A DNA stretch of 64,000 bases, from assembly GCF_024362695.1 (NCBI RefSeq), contig NC_065408.1, positions 1,612,001 through 1,676,000 of the forward strand, in the 5' to 3' direction. Positions 31,677 to 41,494 of the stretch are shown piece after piece. This DNA comes from Pectinophora gossypiella. Taxonomy: Eukaryota; Arthropoda; Insecta; Lepidoptera; Gelechiidae. Below the pieces are notes generated by a model. It made no database searches, was not told the origin of the DNA, and worked only from the letters and a program-made list of their open reading frames with translations. The position numbers and the translations under genes are program-made. Each line of letters opens with the position of its first letter. The stretch's first letter is position 1.

Positions 31677-31990
31677 TAGCCGTGGTAGCTCAGTTGGTAG
31701 AACGCTTGCCTCTCACTTCACTCAGCACAGTACTAAACCAATGACTGTCCAATTTGTTTTGGAAATAATGTTTGGATCACAAATGATTAGCACGTGTTCG
31801 GTTCGGAACCCCACATTCCCGAGAAATGAATTTCGAGGGTATGTGACCTAACCTGCATAGGGCTGGTTTTCCTTTCGCGGGTTGGAAGGTCAGGCATGCA
31901 GTCGCTTCTGTAAAAAGCCCGACCTATCAAATCTTTAGATTAGGTAAGCGGACCCTGTGAAAAACGCGATAATACTAAGGAGATGATGAT
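31677..31990 (+). mobile_element. SINE-D with deleted box B region
   Basis: Head GTGGTAGCTCAGTTGGTAGA is intact. The segment that would carry box B (GTCGCAGGTTCGAATCC) is missing, so transcription would be compromised. The body and the AGGAGATGATGATT tail are present. Confidence 0.85.
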
Positions 31991-32168
31991 TGAAGTGAAC
32001 ATGAAATTAAGTCGCGGAGTCGTCTAAGAATATCGGATTTTGAGCTGAGTTCAAACTCTTCCTTAAGGTCTCCTCGAATAAGGACGGAATTGATGAACGT
32101 TCGAGTGAGTTATCATGTTACAATACGTGTGTGTGTACATTGTTTTCAAGTTTACGTGGTTATTATCA

Positions 32169-32289
32169 TAATTAAAACATTAACGGGTTCTTACCGCGTT
32201 TAAAATAGGGATATGAGACTCCCTTTATTTTGACACTGTTGCTGTTGCCTATTTTAAACGCGGTAAGAACTCGTTATGTGTTTTAATTA
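32169..32289. mobile_element. P4 MITE, short palindrome
   Basis: TAATTAAAACATTAACGGGT and TTCTTACCGCGTTTAAAATA at the left; inverse arms at the right ending GTTTTAATTA. The loop is only about 30 bp. Confidence 0.8.
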
Positions 32290-33225
32290 CGTTTGTGTGT
32301 TTTTAGTTCTTTAGCAGTTCGCCTTTGAGTCAGCGGCAAGATCAGTACCTAATTGCTATTTTGTCTTGAACATTTTTAATCAGCGAAACGTCAACAAAAA
32401 GTAATTTGTATGTTAATTTGCTAAGATCAACACTGTATTTATTTCCGGGAAGATTGTTCGGTCAAAGTTGGACCATATTTCAACTTTGTCCTGAAAGTTG
32501 GCAGTGGGATGTTGGTTTAGAAATAAGATCTGACAATAAGTTTGACCACAAGAGCATTACGGAAAAAATAACGACTTTTGTGGTCCGGTGGTCCGGGTTC
32601 GAATCAGTTTTCACCAAAATTTCGTCAAAACACTAAATTATTACGAAAAGCACACTGACGTCATAGAAAAACGTGTTAAAATTTCTGATTTATTATTTAC
32701 GTTTCCCTACGTTATTTACGTTTTCCTTGGTTAAATTATTATAAAGTTAAATAGAAAAAAATGTATATCGTTACTTTTATAATCTGTCTTTATGTAGTAA
32801 TAATCAATTTTTTTTCTTTGGAAATATTACGAATTTAATTCTTGCTTCTTTTTGTAAACTAGCAAAGTTTTATTCTTTCCATTATGTACATAATTATTGT
32901 ACTTATTTAACAAAAACCTAACAATTTAGACAATTTATCTTTGACATAAGATATTACCTATTTCTCTTCTAACGTATTTAAAATATGCGATTTATTTTTA
33001 AACTGATTCAGCGCGAGATTCGACTTCATCTTCTGCACAATAAAATACCTCAATAAATCTGAATCCTGTCATCCCACACGACGATTGAAGGAAAACAAGA
33101 TTTACTAGGCTCAGACCAAAATACTCCAAGAAAAGATTTTAATTTTCCGTATGGCTTCATTCGTCTTAATAACATGGCCAAGTCTTCTTTAAAAAAAAAA
33201 ATAAAATATTGTTATTTAGCTGCCT
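32290..33225. other. ~0.9 kb without a supported gene
   Basis: AT-rich; the 76-codon plus-strand frame at 32406-32636 shows no domain or splice-site support. Confidence 0.4.
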
Positions 33226-33234
33226 AATATCAGT

Positions 33235-33332
33235 TCATCATCATCATCATCATCAGCCCATTAACGTCCCCACTGCTGGGGCACGGGCCTTCCCTATGGA
33301 TGGATAGGAAGATCGGGCCTTAAACTAATAAT
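33235..33332 (-). mobile_element. SINE-C 3' end with target-site duplication
   Basis: Plus strand: CATCATCATCATCAGCCC, CCCACTGCTGGGGCACGGGC and CGGGCCTTAAAC. It is bounded by AATATCAGT at 33226-33234 and 33333-33341. The empty version of this site is in the related repeat near 27750-27770 (opposite strand), which confirms the boundaries. Confidence 0.85.
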
Positions 33333-33423
33333 AATATCAGTGCTCAGACAGTTAATCCCATGCATTCATATCTTCTAAATAATTACTAACCTAGTACTAT
33401 CATCAATCGCAGTGCCCTGGCTT

Positions 33424-33512
33424 GGGGCCTTTGGCGGTTCAGTAATAACCCTGACACCAGGGTGGATGAGGTTGGTATTCCACCTCACAACCCACACGAT
33501 AAGGAGGAGTGC
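33424..33512 (+). mobile_element. SINE-A 3' end
   Basis: GGGGCCTTTGGCGGTTCAGT through CCCACACGATAAGGAGGAG. Confidence 0.8.
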
Positions 33513-34180
33513 CTTGATGTATGCAGTGCTGAGCCGATAACTTCGCCCCACTGCTTTCTCTCTGCCTATTCACTCTAGTCTTTAGGAAGAGTGAATAGGC
33601 ATAAAGTGTGTACCAACTTACATAACCATCAGGTGAGATCGTGATCAAATACAAACCCATTTTTAATCTAACACCTTGTATAAAAAGAACTGCTCTGTAT
33701 AGAAAATAACTACGTGTAGGCAACCCGTTCCCCTTTTTATTTTCATTTTATCTTTCTATCTTTTTCATGTTTCTTTTCACCTTTTGACATGCATTGTTTA
33801 TTTTTCCCTTTTGTTTCTGTTTCAATTAAACGGGCGTATCGTTTCAGTTTTGGCACGTTCCATAAATAAAAGTTGGCACCGTCGTGGCTGATAGTGACAG
33901 ATTGGATATTTCAGAGAAAACAATAGTGCAGTTAGGATTTTTTAGTCTAAAACGGCTAATTGAAGCTGGCATAGAATCTATATTAAAATTTATATAATAT
34001 TTTGAGGATATGGCGCTGTTTTATTTGTGCAAATGTCAAATTCGTCAACCAATTCATTTTTTAGTAATTTAATTTTTTTAAATTTTTAAGACCGCCGGGA
34101 AATTAAAAGTTTCGGATCGAACTAATTCTAATTTTAATTGAGTATAAAGTCTCTGTGCTGGGCTGGGAGTGATTAAAACG
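33513..34180. other. No gene recognised
   Basis: Contains a short inverted pair around 33560-33605 (CTGCCTATTCACTC and GAGTGAATAGGCA) that would form a stem-loop. Nothing else stands out. Confidence 0.4.
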
Positions 34181-34388
34181 TCTTCTCATGCATGTCGTAG
34201 ACAGACAGAGGGATTATGATTTTTCTGGCTTGATGGACTGGTTGCTGGCTGAACTCTTATCACCATAAGGTTCATCGTATCCATCTTAGGACTTCGTATG
34301 AACAGTGGTTGCAAGTCTTCTGTGATTACTTGTAGCTTTAACCACCCCATTAGGGGTTACGGGCGTGAGTTTATGTATATATGTGTCA
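34180..34388 (+). mobile_element. RTE-T LINE 3' end, diverged
   Basis: CACCATAAGGTTCATCGTAT, GGACTTCGTATGAACAGTGG and GGGCGTGAGTTTATG; about 10% different from the copies at 1900 and 28455. The target duplication was not located. Confidence 0.75.
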
Positions 34389-34482
34389 TAAAGCAACACG
34401 TCAACGATCGAAACTACATTAAAACTCAAGCAATTAATAAAACTGAGAAAATATTTTTAATTAAGTTCTGGTCGTCTGTGTC

Positions 34483-34800
34483 GAAGTAATTAATTTTGAG
34501 AAGGAAGAATTAAAAGGAATCGAACTACAAACTACACTCAGAATTCTACAAAGAAAATAACACTTACTTACGATTCAATCAAGGAACACCAGGCTATGTT
34601 CACCAAAAACAATATAGATGGCGTTGTACAGCTTAAACCTATTTTCTCATTACTAAGGTAGGTACATTTATAATTATTCCAATATACAATGTAATTGCAG
34701 AAGCGTACATTAAAATAATTGTTACTGGATATTTGGATTTCATTATTTATAGAATTATGTTACCTATATTGCTTCTCTTTATTTTGATCAGAATAATAAT
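34483..34800 (+). repeat. Duplicated segment, copy 2 (no insertion)
   Basis: Direct-repeat partner of 30916-31372, 3.4 kb downstream, lacking the LINE tail. The only clear differences are around 34582-34595 (GGAACACCAGGC versus GATGTTCCAAGC) and one base near 34730. Confidence 0.85.
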
Positions 34801-34843
34801 TTGTGGAAGAGGTAATTGTGACTGGGTGTAATAAAAGGCGAGG

Positions 34844-34935
34844 AGCTCGGTGGCGCAGCGGTAAACGCGCTCGGTGGATGTCCCCACTGGAATTCGAACC
34901 ACGGACCAGGGGCCGTTGAGTAGGCAATTTGAGTA
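34844..34935 (+). mobile_element. SINE-C head fragment
   Basis: GAGGAGCTCGGTGGCGCAGC, then GGTAAACGCGCTCGG, after which the 5S-like part is replaced by ATGTCCCCACTGGAATTCGA. It sits next to a full-length SINE-C in opposite orientation. Confidence 0.65.
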
Positions 34936-35235
34936 GAGGATCATCATCATCATCAGCCCATTAACGTCCCCACTGCTGGGGCACGGGCCTGCCCTATGGA
35001 TGGATAGGGAGATCGGGCCTTAAACCACCACGCGGGCCCAGTGCGGATTGATGGTTATTAACGACTGCTAATGCAGCGGGGACCAACGGCTTAACGTGCC
35101 TTCCGAAGCACGGAGGAGCTCAAGATGAAAACTTTTTTTTTGTGGTCACCCATCCTATGACCGGCCTTGGCGAAAGTTGCTTAACTTCGACAATCGCAGA
35201 CCGAGCGTGTTTACCGCTGCGCCGCCGAGCTCCTC
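34936..35235 (-). mobile_element. SINE-C, full length, target-site duplication
   Basis: Minus strand. On the plus strand the tail is at the left (ATCATCATCAGCCCATTAAC) and the head at the right, ending GCCGCCGAGCTCCTC. A near-perfect 11 bp target duplication GAGTAGAGGAT flanks it (about 34931 and 35239). The 5S-like part is intact, and a poly-A linker precedes the shared core. Confidence 0.9.
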
Positions 35236-35547
35236 AAGAGTAGAGGATAGTATATTTAACAATTCGCAATTTCAACATTAAGCAGTTGGTGCCGCCTTTT
35301 CGACGCTAATAATTATTTTCGCATTTAGAATATCAGTGTGGATTGAAGTTCTGCAATTAGTGGCATCAAGTGAACACTGAAGAAAAAGGACTCTCACCGG
35401 AAATATAACCTCGAAAGCACCACTGTTATATCCGGCTAGTGCAATGTTTGCTGATTTTTAATGAACACCCTTCTAAGATAAAAAGGCTTTGACGCACTAT
35501 AAATCTACAAGCTGTTTTACATACATTATACATAATATCTAACGCGG
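35236..35547. other. No gene recognised
   Basis: Spacer between two full-length SINE-C copies in opposite orientation; no feature found. Confidence 0.4.
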
Positions 35548-35838
35548 AGGAGCTCGGTGGCGCCGCGGTAAACGCGCTCGGTCTGCGATTGTTGAAGTTA
35601 AGCAACTTTCGCAAAGGCCGGTCATGGGATGGGTGACCACAAAAAAAAAAGTTTTCATCTCGAGCTCCTCCGTGCTTTGGAAGGCACGTTAAGCCTTTGG
35701 TCCCGGCTGCATTAGCAGTCGTTAATAACCATTAATACGTACTGGGCCCGCGTGATCGTCCGCCCGATCTCCCTATCCATCCATAGGGAAGGCCCGTGCC
35801 CCAGCATTGGGGACGTTAATGGGCTGATGATGATGATA
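35548..35838 (+). mobile_element. SINE-C, full length
   Basis: Head GAGGAGCTCGGTGGCGCCGC (box A-like) joined to GCGATTGTTGAAGTTAAGCA and GGGATGGGTGACCAC. The latter follow the spacing of the internal promoter half of 5S rRNA (AATTAAGCA...GATGGG.GACC). An A-run, the shared core, and the tail GGGGACGTTAATGGGCTGAT follow. ATATCTAA flanks it. Confidence 0.9.
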
Positions 35839-35879
35839 CATATCTAATGGTTTATTTTGTATCAGACTTGAAACGTGCA

Positions 35880-36120
35880 AGGATTAATGTGTCAATTCCA
35901 TAATCGTACGGCAATGCAGGACAGAAGGGGCCAGTCACAGGACTGTAACCTGGAACCTGACAGAGGGCCGCAGTAACTGTCAGTACTATTCAGAGGCGGA
36001 GGACAGGAGTCCTAGTACGGCTTTGAATTAGACTACTCTGGGCGCCATACTACTCGCGTCAAACAAAGTACTGCGGGGCGGAAGGCAAGAGGGAAACCAT
36101 TAAAAAAAAAGCCCAAGGCC
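35880..36120 (+). repeat. Unassigned GC-richer segment, probably LINE-derived
   Basis: CAGAGGGCCGCAGTAACTGT, ACAGGAGTCCTAGTACGGC and GGGCGCCATACTACTCGCG differ in composition from the surroundings. They lead into an RTE-H 3' end, so this may be an internally deleted LINE. No frame was established. Confidence 0.35.
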
Positions 36121-36205
36121 AAAATCCCTAAAAAAGTAGCAAGGAGAGAAATGGAGAATGCTACACCGACAAGAGCGTGGCTCTTAAATTAATGATGATG
36201 AGTCT
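36121..36205 (+). mobile_element. RTE-H LINE 3' end
   Basis: GAGAATGCTACACCGACAAG then CGTGGCTCTTAAATTAATGATGATG. The open frame through it reads MLHRQERGS-like and stops, the conserved end of this LINE group. Confidence 0.7.
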
Positions 36206-36361
36206 AAAATATTATGCTGAGGAGGAACCGTTTCGGCATACATAAATAATTGTATTTTTTTACATAAGAAATGAAAACATTAGTATGTCGCATTTTTTTT
36301 TTCTCACCACAGGATTACAGTGCTTTTTTCCTTGTATTAAGAATTGTATTCCTTGTTCCAG

Positions 36362-36506
36362 CACCATGGAGCCAGACCTAGTGATGGCGGAGCTGGGGAC
36401 CACCCCGCGCGTCACCACTGCCTACCCCGCAGACGCCCACAACCTCACCTGGCGGAACCTCACTAACAGCACCATGGGAGATCTCAACGTCTATTACTTT
36501 TATGAC
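36362..36506 (+). CDS. First coding exon of a CCAP-receptor-like GPCR
   Basis: A strong acceptor (TTCCTTGTTCCAG) ends at 36361. The exon opens CACCATGG, a good start context, and encodes 47 residues from 36366 up to a consensus donor GTAAGT at 36507 (phase 0). The peptide has no signal sequence but carries three N-glycosylation sites (NLT at 26-28, NLT at 31-33, NST at 34-36) and an end of NVYYFYD, fitting the extracellular N-terminus of a neuropeptide receptor. The start after an intron implies a non-coding first exon upstream. Exon 48446-48575 would supply TM1 and TM2. Composition is much more GC-rich than the flanks. The protein would be a plasma-membrane receptor for crustacean cardioactive peptide; this assignment rests on both exons together. 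A SINE-A lies 37 bp after the donor. Confidence 0.7.
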
Positions 36507-36543
36507 GTAAGTACATTGTCGGTCATTGATCTCACAACCCTGG

Positions 36544-36802
36544 TCTTCTTCTATCGTGTGGATTGTGAGGTGGATTACCAACCCCATCAACCCTGATGTC
36601 AGGGTTATTACTGAGCCGCCATAGGCCCCTATTATGACTCATGTAACGACTACGTACTTACATCAGTAAGTAATAACCGGGACCAACGGCTTAACGTGCC
36701 TTCCGAAGCACGGATCATCTTACTTTTGGACAATCAGGTGATCAGCCCGTAATGTCCTACCCAAACTAGGGATCACAAACTGATTTCTGGACCATGGAGG
36801 CC
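36544..36802 (-). mobile_element. SINE-A inside the receptor intron
   Basis: Minus strand; starts 37 bp after the donor of the first receptor exon (TCTTCTTCTATCGTGTGG). It includes the core; the head is shortened, ending GGACCATGGAGGCC, where a P2 MITE abuts it. The 5' head region between CACAAACTGATTT and CTGGACCATGG is deleted. Confidence 0.85.
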
Positions 36803-36946
36803 GTACAGTCAGTACCCACTTTAGGACTCTGTCGCACTAACATATTTGACATTTAGTGAGAGTTACAGTTCAATTTGTCAAAAAAGTTAATGTGACCATG
36901 GTACCAAAGTGTATACATATTTACATATTAATTCTCGTGACCGTAC
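36803..36946. mobile_element. P2 MITE, inserted at a SINE
   Basis: Ends GTACAGTCAGTACCCACT and TTCTCGTGACCGTAC. The left terminus lacks the GAGCAATATAATG block, and TTACATAT is duplicated near the right end. The next 140 bp (36947-37090) is a degraded SINE-A piece. Confidence 0.8.
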
Positions 36947-37092
36947 AACCCTAGTGTAAGAGTTACTATTGACCCGCTAAAGGGTCCTGGCTCGTATAAC
37001 GACTTCATACTTACTTAAGTAAATATGATCCGGGACCTACCACTTAACACATTTTATTTGCATCGTAATGTCACGGGTGCGATTTCTGGCGC
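36947..37092 (-). mobile_element. Degenerate SINE-A piece
   Basis: AACCCTAGTGTAAGAGTTAC, TGACCCGCTAAAGGGTCCTG and TATAACGACTTCATACTTAC match the 3' half of SINE-A with many substitutions. An old copy. Confidence 0.6.
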
Positions 37093-37109
37093 GTGCTCTT
37101 AACTACCGA

Positions 37110-37700
37110 AATCGACTTTGTGAGTTTTAATTCAGGTGTGGATCATGAAACCCTATTTTTCGCATAATGTTGTTTGTCCTATTTTAATTAGGCATAAAGC
37201 GAAAGTTGATGGTAGGGCTGGCAGAGGAAGATCGAGAAGGACTTACGATGACCAAATTGGAGATGTCCTTAGAAAAGGTTCAATACGATCTACTCTGAAC
37301 CGGCGTGCGTGTATGAAGCGATTGATGAATGTAGAGGAAGCAAGAGAAGTTTGTCAGGATCGAAGCAAATGGAATTCTATAGTCTCTGCTTACCCCGGTG
37401 GGAAATAGGCGTGAGTTTATGTATGTATGTATTAGGCATAACCGGTTAGGCATATTTGTTTTAGTCATAATCGTCTTTTGGCATAATGGTTACTTGTCAT
37501 ACTGTTTTACTTAGCATAATGCTTGTTAAGCCTATTGATGTTTGCAAACATGTTTATTTAAATAGGTATGAATTTATGCTTAAAGTGTTTATGCATTATT
37601 ATATTATGTGTAAATAGTTATGCCTAATGCCTTTCAAGCGTAACGATTATTAGGAATATTAAATATATGCCATGCAAATTTATGACATAAAATTTTATGC
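37110..37700 (+). repeat. AT-rich region with recurring GCATAA motif
   Basis: At least ten GCATAA or near-matches occur (for example CGCATAATG, TTAGGCATAACC, TTTTGGCATAATGG, CTTAGCATAATGC) at irregular spacing on both sides of the LINE insertion. Spacing is too irregular for a simple satellite. Origin unknown. Confidence 0.5.
37198..37430 (+). pseudogene. RTE-T LINE ORF2 C-terminus with target-site duplication
   Basis: 233 bp, encoding the last ~70 codons of a LINE ORF2 to a TAG at 37406-37408. The open frame has AGRGRSRRTYDDQIGDVL, then NRRACMKRLMNVEEAREV, then DRSKWNSIVSAYPGGK. It ends GGCGTGAGTTTATG then TATG repeats. It is flanked by ATTAGGCATAA (37187-37197 and 37431-37441), inside an AT-rich region containing many GGCATAA-like motifs. 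Shorter copies of the same end are at 45441 and 53139. Confidence 0.85.
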
Positions 37701-37719
37701 AACAAAATAGGGAACCGTG

Positions 37720-37895
37720 GATCATAGGTAATTTATATGACGTGGTTTCCAGGATTTGTGCTCGGTTACTGGCATTAGCCAAGCCGCTCTGTTATGTGGG
37801 AGTTAAACATAGCTGGCGAGGAGTGGGTATGTATATACCACATGCCTACCCCTACGGGGATATAGGCGTCGTGCTACGTCGTGTTATGTATGCAG
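37720..37895 (+). mobile_element. LINE 3' end (related to 23015)
   Basis: TAAACATAGCTGGCGAGGAG, TGCCTACCCCTACGGGGATA and TAGGCGTCGTGCTACGTCGT then GTTATGTATG: the same order as the scrap at 23015-23085. Confidence 0.5.
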
Positions 37896-37907
37896 CTCAG
37901 GGGGGTT

Positions 37908-38150
37908 GAAAAGGCCGCATTGAAGCAATTCGTCTAAAAGCAATATTGCTATTTGACATTTGCGCATGTAAAAGTAAGTGCGCAATATCAACAAATGTCA
38001 AATAGCAATATTGCTTCCTTGTCAATATTCGTTCCTGTTCAATGTGGTATTTTGAAACTCTTATTGTTATTTGATATGTATTGTACATGTCAAATAACAA
38101 TATTGCTTCCATGTCAATATTATATCCTGTTCAATGCGGTCTATTATCCC
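37908..38150. mobile_element. P3 MITE with partial tandem duplication
   Basis: A P3 palindrome (37908-38030) is followed by a second copy of its right part: AATATTGCTTCCTTGTCAAT near 38004 and AATATTGCTTCCATGTCAAT near 38099, period about 95 bp. The tail CCTGTTCAATG(T/C)GG is also repeated. Confidence 0.7.
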
Positions 38151-38520
38151 CAGCACAGAAGGAAATTAACAATATTGAAAACCCTCATAAAAGCTTGCAG
38201 TGATATTTTATAAATATCAGAAAAATGATATCACTGACGGGAACTGATAAACTTTTGATGCAGGTGTCCATTACATGATTAAAACCTTTCAGTGTTTATA
38301 GGGGATAATCCGACAAAATGATATGGGCGTGAACAGATTTACTGGCTTTTAGGCAATTTGTACTAAAGCTCGGTATTCCGTGCCCGACATTTGAGACACG
38401 TGTATCTTTCATGCTTCTCCGGGGCTTTAGCCAAGACACTACGATTATGACAATCGATAACATGACAGTGATAAAAGGACATTATGCATGGGATTGAAAT
38501 GACATCTTTTATGTCAAACT
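38151..38520. other. No gene recognised
   Basis: AT-rich intron sequence. Confidence 0.4.
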
Positions 38521-38527
38521 AAAAATA

Positions 38528-38718
38528 AAAGTTTTCATCTCGAGCTCCTCCGTGCTTCGGAAGGCACGTTAAGCCGTTGCTCCCGGCTGTAGTAGCAGTC
38601 GTTTATAACCATCAATCCGCACTGGGCCCGCGTGGTGATTTAAGGCACGATCTCCCTATCCATCCATAGGAAAGACCCAGCAGTGGGGACGTTAATGGGC
38701 TGGTGATGATGATGTCAA
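38528..38718 (+). mobile_element. SINE-C, head-truncated
   Basis: Begins in the linker (AAAAGTTTTCATCTCGAGC), contains the shared core and ends GACGTTAATGGGCTGGTGAT. Confidence 0.85.
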
Positions 38719-38840
38719 ACTGATACTAACATTGTTTGAGGTTTACGCGGTTATTATCACTTATGATTAGATCAATGACCATAGCCAAGTTACAAACGAT
38801 TATGACAGTCGACAGTGACAGTGATGAAAATGTATGAGTT

Positions 38841-39004
38841 TAATTAAAACACATAATACCGGGTTCTTACCGCGTTATTATCAGGGATACGAGACTCCCG
38901 ATATTCCGTCCCGTGATCATGGCATTGCAACTGTGTTGAAATATCGGGAGTCTCATATCCCTGATAATAACGCGGTAAGAACCCGGTATTATGTGTTTTA
39001 ATTA
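38841..39004. mobile_element. P4 MITE, best-preserved copy
   Basis: Perfectly matching arms of nearly 50 bp: TAATTAAAACACATAATACC, then GGGTTCTTACCGCGTTATTA at the left, exact inverse at the right. The near-identity of the arms suggests recent formation or correction by gene conversion. Confidence 0.85.
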
Positions 39005-39011
39005 ATCTCCC

Positions 39012-39108
39012 ACAGCCGCAGTCGCTTCTGTAAAAAAACAGACCTGTCAAATCTTTAGGTTAGGTAAGCTGACCCTGTGAAAAACAGGATAATGCTAGGG
39101 AGATGAAT
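39012..39108 (+). mobile_element. SINE-D 3' end
   Basis: CAGTCGCTTCTGTAAAAAAA through ATAATGCTAGGGAGATG. No head. Confidence 0.75.
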
Positions 39109-39683
39109 CAATCTCACACATTTTCATTAGGCAGCACACGTTAAGAATTGTCTTGTACACGTTTTTTGTTCGCTTTCAGTCCAACATAAAAGGTACAATA
39201 TTTTATCGTAATCATAAAAGCAGGTTTTAGTAATCCTGTCCCGTAATGCGACTCCGTAAGTCACCAGGTGAACCTTATTGGACATATCCAAGCAGGAAGC
39301 GGTCTCATCTTTTGACATGAGATTACCGACGGGTTCCAATATTAGACATCTTGTACACGTGCAAAAGTTATCAGAATTTCTATCCAGATATTAAACTTGT
39401 ATGGACTAAAGTTATCCTTTTAATATGAATGACTAGTGGGCAGACCTCGTCTGAAGTCTGCTCACATTCTAAATTTAAAGTATATGATTTTTAAAAGTTA
39501 AGTTATTGAGAAGCAGGTTAGCCCACTTAAATCTACCCACATTTGTGTCTAGTCGGGCGCACACAAACTTATCCTAATTGTAGTTTGACAGCTCTTAAAT
39601 TAGTGCTGTCCTTCACTTACAATATGTACAGGAAAGAGATGCACGTGGTACAATAGCACCTAGGATATAATTGGTATATACAG
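39109..39683. other. No gene recognised
   Basis: Intron sequence; the inverted pair CAGACCTCGTCTGAAGTCTG near 39451 is a short stem. Nothing else supported. Confidence 0.4.
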
Positions 39684-40525
39684 TAAGTATATCAGAAAAT
39701 AAATTTAAAGCTCATGTGAAGCTTACTTTATGTAAAAAAGCTTATTTTATAATCGTAGCCAGGCTGTATGTCTGAAGGGTTACTGTTCTAGTTACCTTCC
39801 AGTACCCTCAGGGGTCCCGCAAGGGTCCCATCTTGGGCCTGTGTTGTTTTCGTTGTACATAAATGATATAGGTGATGCGCTCCATAACACTAATTATCTG
39901 CTATATGCAGATGATGCAAAGATATATAGAACGGTATCTAAAGCAGAAGATTGTCACAAAATGCAGCATGATCTGGAATCATTACGTAAATACTGTGAAG
40001 TCAATCAACTCATCCTGAATGCCGATAAGTGCTATATATAGCCGTAAAAATTTTCCCATTCTTCACAATTACTATCTTGATGATACTCAAGTGAAGAGGG
40101 TAAACTCTATTCGCGACTTGGGTATTTACATGGACAGTATGGTTTCCTTTAACTTGCACATTGACAATATTATAAAAAGAGCTTATAAAAGCTTAGGTTT
40201 CATTAATAGAATAACCAAGCCATTTAAAAGAATTTTAACCATAAAAATACTATTTTATAGTTTTGTTCGATCTATTTTGGACTTCGGTTGCGTCGTATGG
40301 AGTCCTTTATACAAATGTCATGTTGATCGCATCGAAAGAGTTCAAAAAAAATTCGTCAAGATCTTAAATTATCGCAGTAGTACACCCAATGCATCATACA
40401 TCGAGTCACTTAAAAAACATAAAATGCTCACCCTTCAAAATCGTCGTAAGCAATTCGATATAGTATTTCTCTTCAAACTGTTGAACAATAAAATCGATTC
40501 TTCGTTATTGTTATCTAAAATTAAT

Positions 40526-41494
40526 TGTCTCGAACTGTAATCAGTTCTCGAATTTAAATAATCAAATTCATAATAATATTAAAATGCATCATATCGATTT
40601 TATTTTTACTCGAGTGAGTAATCGATTTGTAGGTTATATATGTCATAATAACACTGGCCAGAAAAAAGTTGATGCTTTTTGGCGGGCTGTCATTACGAAA
40701 AAACTAAATAATTTTCAGAGAACAAAAGAAGGTGCATTAGAACAGAGAACAGAAATCAGTGAACATTCAGATTATTCAGAAACAGATCAGAGCAGAAATA
40801 ACAGTGTATTTTCAGATATAACAATCAACAACAGTTTTATCAGACTTCCTGTCGATGCGCAGGAAGAATATTCAGTTAAGTCTTATCATCATCATCAGCC
40901 GTACGACGCCCACTGCTGGGCATAGGTCTCCCCCAAGTTAAGTCTAATAATACTTATATATTTTCCTAATTACTTAGATATCAGTTATGCTATAGGTACT
41001 TGTATTATTTGGTATAAATCGACAAAGGAACAAATGAAATTGCATTAAGAGGAGAGAACAGAAATCAGTGAATATTCAGATTATTCAGAAACAGATTAGA
41101 GAAGAAACAGTGTGTTTTCAGGTATAACAATCAACAACAGTTTTATCAGACTTCCTGTCGATGTGCAGGAAGAATATTCAGTTAAGTCTTATAATACTTA
41201 TATATTTTCCTAATTACTTAGATATCAGTTATGCTATATTTGTATTATCCGATACAAATCGATAAAGAGAACAACAGACAGTAAACAGTAAAACGGATAG
41301 TAAAACAAACAGTAAAACATTGCAGTAGGTAATATCGTTGTGGTGATTTATCAGGTAATCAGATGAATTTATCAAGGCAATCAGGTGGACAGGGATGGCT
41401 GTAAGGGGCGGTTGGAGGCCATTCGCGGGGTTTCACCCCATATTCAAACATCGTGGGCTTTTTACCCTATATTCAAAAGGCTATGGGCACGACA
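40526..41494 (+). repeat. Left LTR, internally shortened
   Basis: 969 bp. It matches the right LTR base for base over ~966 bp, with only two differences noticed by eye (AAAAGG versus AGACGG near 41477). It lacks ~235 bp that the right LTR has before its terminal ACA; the break falls at CACG in both. It contains a TATAAA-like box near 41014, an imperfect internal duplication of ~260 bp, and a SINE tail. The 113-codon open frame (40584-40925) is repeated in the other LTR and has no recognised domain. Confidence 0.85.
40885..40939 (-). mobile_element. SINE tail inside the left LTR (innermost layer)
   Basis: Plus strand: CATCATCATCAGCCGTACG, CCCACTGCTGGGCATAGG and TCTCCCCCA, flanked by AGTTAAGTCT on both sides. 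The same insertion is at 43337-43391 in the right LTR, so it was in the element before this copy moved. The tail type matches 54358-54410. Confidence 0.8.

Noticed and set aside
35580..35641. 5S rRNA gene or pseudogene
   Set aside because: Only the promoter half resembles 5S rRNA and it is fused to a tRNA-like start in several copies with the same junction, so it is a SINE head.
40584..40925. 113-codon frame in the LTR as a functional gene
   Set aside because: It is identical in both LTRs only because LTRs are copies; its end reads through the inserted SINE tail (HHHHQP-like residues), so the frame is not a conserved protein.
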